Source of the DNA: Cranoglanis bouderius
Taxonomy: Eukaryota > Chordata > Actinopteri > Siluriformes > Cranoglanididae
Assembly: GCA_023630585.1 (NCBI GenBank)
Contig: CM042551.1
Span: forward strand, 5,514,501 to 5,578,500
Direction of reading: 5' to 3'
DNA: 64,000 nucleotides
The first letter of the stretch is position 1; every line of letters starts with the position of its first letter. Both the position numbers and the translations under genes were made by a program. This document shows positions 55,546 to 64,000 of this stretch, one piece after another. Below the pieces are notes generated by a model. The model ran no database searches, had not been told where the DNA came from, and worked only from the letters and a program-made list of their open reading frames with translations.

Positions 55546-55975
55546 CTTTATTTAGAGATTTTCACAAACATTTCACAGACTCTTTGTCTGCTGTTCATTT
55601 GTTGTAAACAAGTGTTATGTTTTGTGTACCTATTGTTGTAATTAATAAATAATAATAGTGAAATTTGACAGTTTCTACCAATTTAAATAAAACCCTGAAA
55701 GCAATATAAACATAGCAAAATTATAAAAAAAAAAAAAAAAACTTCATTCTTATTTTGTGGGAAAACAGTGCATGATAGGGAATTTTCAGTGGCATATTTG
55801 AACTCCAAAATAGGTAAAAACAAGTGTGATTTGCAGAACAGCATAAACTTTTTTTCTAGATGCAGGGCGCTGTAATGAACTCTACCTAATGTTAACAGAT
55901 ACAGTGTTTGAAAAGGTTTTGTTCATCGTTATTTCATGTTAACAAATAAAACCTTATTGCAAAGTGTTACCAACA

Positions 55976-56869
55976 TTTTTATTTTAAAAGCTGAATGTTA
56001 ACATCAGTTTGTTTTTAAAAAGGCTTATATCAGTTAACCTAAAAACGGTCACCTAACTAAACTTTACAGCAACACTGTGAATAATGTTTTAAACAGTAAA
56101 ACTGACTGAATTCCTAAACCGACCTGTTGAGCCAGAACCTCGAGGTGTGGACACCTTTATCAGTCGCCACCGGCTACAGAAATACATCAGTGTTATGCAA
56201 GATTTGAAATTAGTCCTCTATGTACCATTTTCAAGCTCAGTATGAATGTAAACTTAAAACTTACACAAGTCTTTCTGTGAAATATATGTGTAATATCAAA
56301 GGTTACCGGTGTTTGAATATACAGACAGCGTTCATCTGCCCAGCTTAAAAGCCACCACTGAAAAAAAAAAAAAATGTGTCGAGTTATAGCTATTACTTAA
56401 TAGTTAAAATCAAATCCTTGTAACTCTCACTAAAAACCTTTACTGTCCTTGATGATAATTCAATTGCATTCATAAAAATAAGAAGAGTGTGGAAAGCAAA
56501 AATACAAATACAAACGACCTGCTCTTTCTACTTGTATATACACGGGTCAGAGTGCTGCTCGTCAAAGTTTAGTGCTGCTGAACATTCACTTTTTACAAGG
56601 TCCTTTATGAACATCTACAAGTAAAATACTCGAAACGTAAATGTGAATCGATGCTTACCCGAATTGTTTTATCTAAATGGTCCCATATCTCTTGTTTTGT
56701 TTGCGTCCTACCCACACAAACAGGGCTGCCATCTCCCACTACTACAGGTACAAGACCCCTCCCACTGCTGTGTGAGTGAAGACGAAATCACCTGAGAGCA
56801 CAACGACGTGCGTTTATAATAAATAAAAGCATATAAAAGAATATGCTGCATTATATCTAAATATATATT
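55976..56869. other. No gene recognised
   Basis: AT-rich DNA, no coding or repeat structure I can name. Confidence 0.4.
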
Positions 56870-57200
56870 TGCTACTGTTATAAATATTAGGGCATCTGAT
56901 TGAACCAAGCTGAGTCATCGCCAGAAGTGGCCCAGACTCTAAAGCCAGATCCGGGTTAGTCATGGTGAACAAGAATCGGCCCCAGTACTTTACCGCCGTA
57001 ACAAAAACACACGTGTCAGAGCGAGCCGTGGGCCACACTCGGCCCCGGATAATACATGCTGATGCCGTGTCTGAGCCACAGGAACCATGGGGCTGCCGAT
57101 TACTACATGCTATCTGGGGTTCGTCTAAGAAGAGTAAAAACAGAAAACGCCCAGATGACTGTGTATTCAATACATCCCTCATGACCGGAGCTAGTGGCTA
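56870..57200. other. GC-richer segment, probably an unclassified repeat
   Basis: Contains CCGGGTTAGTCATGGTGAAC and CGGCCCCGGATAATACATGC. A 79-codon plus-strand ORF and a 122-codon minus-strand ORF overlap here without recognisable domains. Confidence 0.35.
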
Positions 57201-57544
57201 AGTTTAAAAAAAAATTTAATCTTTTTTGTATGTTCTCATATTTTGATCATGTTGTTATCTGTATTATTGAATGTGATGAGTGTATAATAAAGTATTATTG
57301 GCTAAAATTAGTTAAGAATCACACAGGATATTCAGATTCAATTCCACAAAAGAATAACTCAGATGGTTTTGAAATGTTTGGGGATTTCAGTTCAGTAAAA
57401 GAGAACAAGTGTTTTTCTCAACAACGTAATCAACAAAATGTTTCAGCAATTTCACAAACATCAGTCTGTTCATTTATTGAAACACACTTACAAATCAAAT
57501 TAACAAAAAACTTTGACCCGTCCACAGTTTTTATTTAACCAACA

Positions 57545-57554
57545 GCTTTTTCAG

Positions 57555-57598
<44 letters not shown>

Positions 57599-58161
57599 AC
57601 GCGTTGTAAAAAAAACTCATTAACATACACACTCACACACACACACACACACACACACAGAAGACAGGAAAAAGTCATAAACATATTGTCATAAATTACA
57701 CATGTTCACGGGATGTTCACAAGAGTTCGTAATTACACTTCTAGGGTCTTTAGGAGTTCATGGGGCAGTCGTTGTAACAGATAATTGCACTAATTAAAAA
57801 AAAAAACAGATAAGTATAAAAACCATAGCTCTTTAACCATTTGTTTGTTTTTTAAACATTAGATTCAGGTCACACACACACACACACACACATACCATTA
57901 GCACCTATCACTTTGTGAAACATTAAACACACACACACGCACGCAGAGGGTCTGAAGGAGGGGTAGGGAGTGTGAAAAAGTGTGTAATCCTAGGATCAAA
58001 CCATTAGCACACACACGCATAGTCATTCATGGTTTACACGTCGTGAAGTGCACATGGTCTGAGTATCGTGCTGTGTCTCCAGCGTTCTAACCACGGCTGT
58101 TTATTTAATCAATAGCTTTCAACACACACACATACATACACTCAAACAAACACACACACAC

Positions 58162-58199
<38 letters not shown>

Positions 58200-58370
58200 C
58201 ATTAGCACCTATCACTTCGTGAAACATTAAACACACACACACACACCTGGGAAATGCAACTCCACACAGACAGACAGAGGACAGGAAAAAAGTCATAAAT
58301 GTTTACACATGTTCATGGGGACCTTCACAAGGCCATAAATTACACATCGTGAGGGGGGTCATAAATCAAT
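57545..58370. repeat. CA-rich tandem array, about 300-bp period
   Basis: CATTAGCACCTATCACTT then GTGAAACATTAAACACAC occurs at 57897 and 58200; GACAGGAAAAAGTCATAAA-like plus TTACACATGTTCA occurs at 57663 and 58275. Each unit carries (CA)n tracts. A degraded satellite-like repeat, not a gene. Confidence 0.75.
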
Positions 58371-58489
58371 TTTTGACATAAAGTGTATGTTATAACTACT
58401 GATAGTTTTCATAAAAAGGTACATCACTAAATAAATATGAAGATTTTCGCTTATTTTTCCAAGCAGACAAAGAGCACTTTGTAATTGAG

Positions 58490-59142
58490 GCAATTTATGT
58501 GGTTTACCATGTTGGTTGCACATCAGCTATAATTATCCTACTTCATACCACAATATTCTTGTAAAACAGCTGATATCTACATTATATGGCATGCAGTTAA
58601 ACATTATTTCCAGGAAGGCTCAGTTATAAAAATACAAACATGTGGTTATTTGTTCTCGACATCTCTTCTGTTGTCTTCTTCCACATTCATTATTTGACAG
58701 TAGCAGCACTATTACAGCAAAATTACATACATAACAGACCAGATGGTGTGTGCTATGAGTTCCAAAATACACATGTAGTTATGCATAAATAGGTTAGGCC
58801 AAGACTATGCTTAAAATAATATTTAAAAAATTGCCTCAAATGTTGTCTCCTTGCTTCAAATGTTACTTTTTTCAGTAGAGAGGCTCATGACCACATATTA
58901 TATTTGGCCATTAAAATATTCCGGAACATATCTGTATATAGCATGTAAAATTATTTTAAACACTTAAACCTTTAGTGTAAGCCTTGAAATGGAAATATGA
59001 CACTGATTACATTAATGACAGGAGAGGAACTGAAATTACAGTGTCTTAGTGTGGTAAATTGTTTGCAATTAAATATCTGAAGGTTCCTAAGGTTGTGTTA
59101 AGAACACTAAATACTGTAAATAGTTCATTATGACTTGTTAAG
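58490..59142 (+). repeat. Third partial copy of the p2ry11 upstream region
   Basis: Matches 41515-41960 in order: CAGCTATAATTA.CCTACTTC, TATTTGGCCAT, GGAAATATGACACTGA, AATTACA, TTATGACTT.TTAAGTATG, with extra DNA at about 58600-58860. It ends exactly where a Tc1 element begins; no receptor sequence follows the transposon. Confidence 0.75.
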
Positions 59143-59146
59143 TATG

Positions 59147-61032
59147 CCCTCGACTAATATTGGCACCCTTCATAAATAAGAGCAAAGAAGGCTGTGAAAA
59201 ATTGTCTTTATTGTTGAACCTTTTGATCTTTTGTTAAAAAGAAATTCACAAAAATACTCTGCTCTCATGGATATCAAACAGTTGCAAACAAAACACAGGT
59301 TTATAAAAAAAATTAAAAAAAATCTTTGTTAAATATAGGTGTGCAACAATTATTGGCACCCTTTTAGTCAATACTTTGTGCTACCTCCCTTTGCCAAGAT
59401 AACAGCTCTGAGTCTTCTCCTATAATGCCTGATGAGGTTGGAGAATACATGGCAAGGGATCTGAGACCATTTCTCCATACAGAATCTCTCCAGATCCTTC
59501 AAATTTCGAGGTCCACGCTGGCGGACTCTCCTCTTCAGTTCATCCCACAGGTTTTCTATGGGGTTCGAGTCAGGGGACTGGCATGGCCATGGCAGGACCT
59601 TGATTTTGTGGTCAGTAAACCATTTTTGTGTTGATTTTGATGTATGTTTTGGATCATTGTCCTGTTGGAAGATCCAACCATGGCCCATTTTAAGTTTTCT
59701 GGCAGAGGCAGTCAGGTTTTCATTTAATATCTGTTGATATTTGATCACGTCTATGATGCCATGTATCCTAACAAAATGTCCAGGTCCTCTGGCAGAAAAA
59801 CATTAAATCACTACCATATTTAACCGTTGTCATGTAAATACCGGAATAAGACTAAGGACTACAATTCCCATCAGCCACTGCACTTCACCTGATTCCATCA
59901 CATGACTGTCTGCACCAGATACACATTTGGACTAATGAACACTTGTATATAGAGTCATGCTTTCACTGCACACTTTGTCTTTCATTTGTCTTTCCTTACC
60001 ACAGTTTCTTGTTTGATGTTCTGGTCATTGGTTTATGTTTATTTTCAAGCCTTGTGTGTTCCTAGTTTCTGTTTTGTATTTTGTTTTTACTTTTTTTTAT
60101 TAAAACTAAATCTGCACTTGCATCTGCCTTCGACTCCCTCTCTACCTACTACGTGACAACTGTGGACATGAGGTACTTTTCCATATGGCTACCTCTCTGT
60201 GTGCTCCAAAACCACCTCTGGTGTTTATTGCCAAAAAGCTCTATTTTGGTTTCATCTGACCATAGCACCCGATCCCATTTGAAGTTCCAGTAGTGTCTGG
60301 CAAACTGAAGACACTTGAGTTTGTTTTTGGATGAGAGTAGAGGCTTTTTTCTTGAAACCCTTCCAAACAACTTGTGGTGATGTAGGTGAATTCGGATTGT
60401 AATTTTGGAGACTTTCTGACCCCAAGACGCAACTAACTTCTGCAATTCTCCAGCTGTGATCCTTGGAGATTTTTTGGCCACTCGATCCATCCAACAATTG
60501 TGTTGAGACAATATAGACACATGTCCAACTCCAGGTTGATTCATAACATTTTTTCACACTTCATTATCATTGCCCTGATGGTGGAAATGGACATTTTCAA
60601 TGCTTGTGCTATTTTCTTATAGCCACTTCCCATTTTGTGAAGCTCCACAACCTTTTGCTGCACATCACAGCTATATCCCTTGGTCTTACCCATTGTTATG
60701 AATGACTAAGGGAATTTGGCCTATGTGTCACCTCATATTTATACCCCTGTGGAACAGGAAGTCATGGTTGAACAATTTCCTGTTCCTAGTCACCCAGGTG
60801 TACTAAAAAAAAAAATTAAATATCAATGGGAATATACTTCATATATATTTTTCTCATATGAATTCATTGGGGTGCCAATAATTGTTGCACACCTATATTT
60901 AACAAAGATATTTTTTTGGATAATCATGTGTTTTGTTTGCAATTGTTTGATATCCATGAGAGCAGAGTATTTTTGTGATTTAAAAAAAAAAAAAAAAAAA
61001 AAAGATCAAAAGGTTAAACAATAAAGACTTTA
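59147..61032 (-). mobile_element. Tc1-like transposon interrupted by a solo LTR
   Basis: Inverted segments: GGTGTGCAACAATTATTGGC (59338) with its complement at about 60875, and TTTATTGTTGAACCTTTTGA (59208) with AGGTTAAACAATAAAG (about 61012). The transposase on the minus strand starts MGKTKGYSCDVQQKVVELHK at 60693 and continues with stops; the C-terminal part at 59748-59368 is intact (FQQDNDPKHTSK, WPCQSPDSNPIENLWDELK, GGSTKY). The outer part of the right end is missing. Confidence 0.85.
59828..60158 (+). mobile_element. Solo LTR inside the Tc1 element
   Basis: TGTCATG ... CTACGTGACA, 331 bp, with an ATTAAA polyA-type signal near 60100. Flanks are ACCGT (59823-59827) and ACTGT (60159-60163), a 5-bp duplication with one change. 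Confidence 0.8.
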
Positions 61033-61129
61033 GTTTATTTGTTTAATATCAATAATATCAGTTATGAACATTGCCTTTACATGCTGATGAAGAAAAATAC
61101 TTGTTGTGGATACTGTTATTTAATACATT

Positions 61130-61205
61130 TTTTATGTATTTCTGTAAAGCTGTTTTGTGACGATGTCCATTGTTAAAAGTGCTATACAAATAAAACTGAA
61201 TTGTT
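61130..61205 (+). repeat. Dispersed repeat 3' tail
   Basis: TATTTCTGTAAAGCTGTTTTG, then CTATACAAATAAAACTGAATT, as at 20540-20605. Confidence 0.65.
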
Positions 61206-61546
61206 AATCAATTTAATTGAATTGAAAATTTTGACATGTACATATCCCCTGAGATATGTTGCCTGATTAGGGGAAGAAAAAAGGTTGGGAGTGAAGCTTG
61301 TCTAGGGCATCAACTGTGCTAGGACCAGCGCTACTCCATTTTGAATCTCAAAATACACATATTCTCAATATTGTGGTTTAACAATTTTTGTGTGATCTAG
61401 TAGAAATCAGTATTTAGGCTGTCATGAAACACTACAAAAAGCACAAATGATTCTAGTAAATCCTTTCTGTCCTTTAGGATACACCTTTGTTGTTTTTAGT
61501 AAAAGTATGTACAGGGACCTGGCACAGATTTGAAAAATATGTAATA

Positions 61547-63100
61547 CAGTGGGTATAAAAAAGAATCACCCCCCTTTAAAATAATCACATTTTGTTGCTT
61601 TTCAGCCTGAAATGAAGATGGACACAGTTTTTGTTTTATCCAACTGTATTTACTCAGTGCAACTTATAACATCCAAGTGAAAGACATAACACCAACATGT
61701 CAGAATTTTTAAAAATTTTTATTTAAAAAAAAACAGAATCTATGAGCTGGAAAAAGTATCACCCCCCTCCTAAAAATTACTTGTAAATTCAATAAGGTGT
61801 AGCTAATCACCTTCTTAATGGCACACAAAGCCATCTGACTTTCATCTGTGATCAGCTGTGGTCATTTTGATTAGCTCAGCATGAAAAGAGCATTCCTGGA
61901 GCATTTTGTAGTGCAACTGAAGCAAACAATCAACTATGGGTGGCAAGGCACTGTCAAAAGATCTTCAGGATAAAGTTGTGGACAGGCACAAGTCAAGTCA
62001 TATCAATGCCTAGAAGCACAGTGAAGCCTATTATTAAGAAGTGGAAGGTATTTGGTACAACACAGACCCTCCCTGGATCGGGACGTCACTCCAAACTGGA
62101 TGAAAGAGCCAGGAGGTAACTGGTCAGAGAGGCTACCAAGAGGCCTACGGCAACTCTGAAGCAGTTGCAGGAATTTAGGACAAAGAGTGGTCATTGTGTG
62201 CATGTGACAACAATATCACTAATTCTCCACAAATGTGGCTTGTATGTTAGGGTTGCAAGAAAAAAGCCACCCACGACTGAGCTTTGCCAAAACGCACCTT
62301 GAAAATTCTGAGGCCACATGGAAAAGGGTGTTATGGTCAGATGAATTATTTGGCCTCAACACCAAATGATATGTCAGGCGGAAATCCAATACAGCTCACC
62401 ATCCAAATAACACCATTCCTAGAGTAAAGCATAGAGATGGTAATATCCTGTTATGGGGGTGTTTCTCTGCAGCAGGGACTGGAGCACTTAGGATAGCAGG
62501 AAAATGGGGCAAAATACCATAAAATTCTTGAGGAAAATCTGCTGCCCTCTGCCAGAAACTTGTCAATCTGAAGAAGGTTTACCTTCCAACATGACAATGC
62601 CCCAAAACACACAGCAAAACTGACCACACAGTGGTTGAAGGAGAAAAAGGTGAATGTCCTTTCATGGCCTAGTCAGAGACCAGACTTAAACCCCATTGAA
62701 AATCTGTGCAATGACTTGAAGACTGTAGTCCACAAATGGTCACCATCAAAATTAACTGAACTTGAGCAGTTCTGCAAAGAAGAGTGGGCAAATATTGCAA
62801 AGTCTAGATGTGCAAAGTTAGTAGAGACATATCCCAACAGACTAAAGTCTGTAATTAATATTAAAGCAAATTAATATTAAGGCAAATTAAAGCAAGGGGG
62901 TGATCCTTTTTCCAACTCAGTGATTCTGTTTTTTTATTTTTTTCTGACATGTTGGTGTTATATCTTTCACTTGGATGTTATAAGTTGTACTGAGTAAATA
63001 CAGCTGGATAAAACAAAAATTGTATCTGTCTTCATTTCAGGCTGAAAAGCAACAAAATGTGATTATTTTAAAGGGGAGTGATTCTTTTCTATACGTACTG
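61547..63100 (+). mobile_element. Tc1-like transposon with long inverted repeats
   Basis: The ends CAGTGGGTATAAAAAAGAAT and ATTCTTTTCTATACGTACTG are flanked by TA (61545-61546, 63101-63102). Inverted repeats extend about 150-200 bases, including GATAAAACAAAAA and CAGCCTGAAATGAAGA or their complements. Transposase pieces on the plus strand at 61920-62874 (HDNAPKHTAKLTTQWLK-like, WPSQRPDLNPIENLCNDLK) have several frame breaks. Confidence 0.88.
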
Positions 63101-63126
63101 TATATATCTGTAATATAGACTCTAGA

Positions 63127-63528
63127 CCAGGGGTCTTCAATCTTATCCACAAAGGGGCAGTTTGGCTGCAGGCTTTCATTCCAACTAAGCAGGAGCCACA
63201 CCTGATTCCTGTTTACTCAGTTAATTGATTGGACGCCAATCAATTATCAAGTGTGCCTTCAATTTGGCTGGAATAAGCCTGTAGCCACACCAACCCTTTG
63301 CAGATATCAGTGACTGCATTTACATGCCGTTTAATTAAGGCATCAAATTCCGTTTAAGGTCTATAGTTGGGTTGCAGCCATATTCCAAATACGATGTTTA
63401 TACGCGTACAGGCATTGGAATATTCCAGTATACATGGTTCTTGTGAGTATGACCTAGTTGCCATTCTTAAATACCTAGCCTACAGCTAAGCATCTGTTAG
63501 CACCCACAATTCCTTGCTGGCTGAGCAT

Positions 63529-63576
<48 letters not shown>

Positions 63577-63845
63577 GTATATGTATATGTATGTGTATGT
63601 GTATGTGTGTGTGTGTGTGTATCTCTTTTTCAGGTGTTTACATGCAACAAATTCCTGATTAAAACAGGCACATTCCAGGGGTGGGAATCAGAATTTGGAG
63701 AATCAGAATATCGTCTTAATCTGAATCGGGCAATCGGATTCTGGCATTTACATGACTCAGTACTAATTAGAATATTGCCAAATTCCGATTAATATCAGAA
63801 AATTGATGTGCATGTAAGCATAGTCATTGAAGACCCCTGCTCTAA
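63127..63845. mobile_element. hAT-like MITE with inner microsatellite
   Basis: The ends CAGGGGTCTTCAAT and ATTGAAGACCCCTG are inverted repeats. Flanks CTCTAGAC and CTCTAATC look like an 8-bp target duplication with two changes. Carries an (AT)n/(GT)n run at 63530-63620. No transposase. Confidence 0.75.
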
Positions 63846-64000
63846 TCTAATGGTCGGGAAATATTTTTAATTAAAATAAAAAAGGTGTATCCTAAAAGAC
63901 AGGAATGGTTTATTAGTATCATTTATGCTTTTTGTAGTGCTGTTCCTGGGGCTGTTTTTCAGGGTTTAGGAAAGGCCCCCTTAGTTCCAGTGAAGGGCAA

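Noticed and set aside
56814..57201. Overlapping ORFs of 122 and 79 codons
   Set aside because: No recognisable domain on either strand, no splice context; probably an unclassified repeat.
57545..58370. Possible CRISPR-like array
   Set aside because: Repeats are long, diverged and CA-rich, in a vertebrate genome; a satellite-like array explains them.

Overview
The window looks like nuclear DNA of a teleost fish. Genes have many introns with GT/AG borders, the AT-rich intergenic DNA is full of Tc1/mariner copies, tRNA-derived SINEs, non-LTR and LTR retroelements and microsatellites, and the encoded proteins are vertebrate. An otophysan such as a catfish would fit the repeat content, but that is a guess.

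Four gene groups can be read. (1) 3.8-7.3 kb, minus strand: broken exons of an ICAM-like immunoglobulin-superfamily gene. (2) 15.9-24.1 kb, minus strand: a complete six-exon angptl6 (513 aa, secreted, coiled coil plus fibrinogen-like domain). (3) 27.1-35.9 kb, plus strand: a complete twelve-exon ppan (537 aa, Brix-domain ribosome-biogenesis factor). Introns 4, 6 and 7 each carry a box C/D snoRNA with an 18S rRNA guide, matching SNORD105; intron 5 holds a weaker candidate. (4) 42.2-49.6 kb, plus strand: two tandem p2ry11-type receptor genes. They arose from a duplication that also copied the last ppan exon. The order ICAM-like / ANGPTL6 / PPAN / P2RY11 resembles human 19p13.2, so this is an old vertebrate linkage group.

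Layout: 1-1.1 kb, end of an LTR retroelement; 1.1-3.8 kb, unassigned DNA and a Tc1 relic; 3.8-7.3 kb, ICAM-like exons; 7.3-10 kb, 5' part of a Tx1-type LINE; 10-13.7 kb, an LTR element on the minus strand; 13.7-15.6 kb, repeats; 15.9-24.1 kb, angptl6; 24.1-27.1 kb, divergent intergenic DNA with the ppan promoter; 27.1-36 kb, ppan; 35.4-49.9 kb, tandem duplication with nested Tc1/SINE/LINE insertions; 50-64 kb, almost only mobile-element remnants, solo LTRs, CA-rich repeats and a third, receptor-less copy of p2ry11 upstream DNA.

The most unusual object is the LTR element at 10-13.7 kb. Its gag-like ORF runs into a zinc finger resembling the N-terminal C6H2 finger of the host enzyme methionine aminopeptidase 1, then into a long repeat- and proline/serine-rich tail, with no visible protease, reverse transcriptase or integrase. 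A relative of the tail ends at the left edge of the window. One in-frame TGA now splits the finger.
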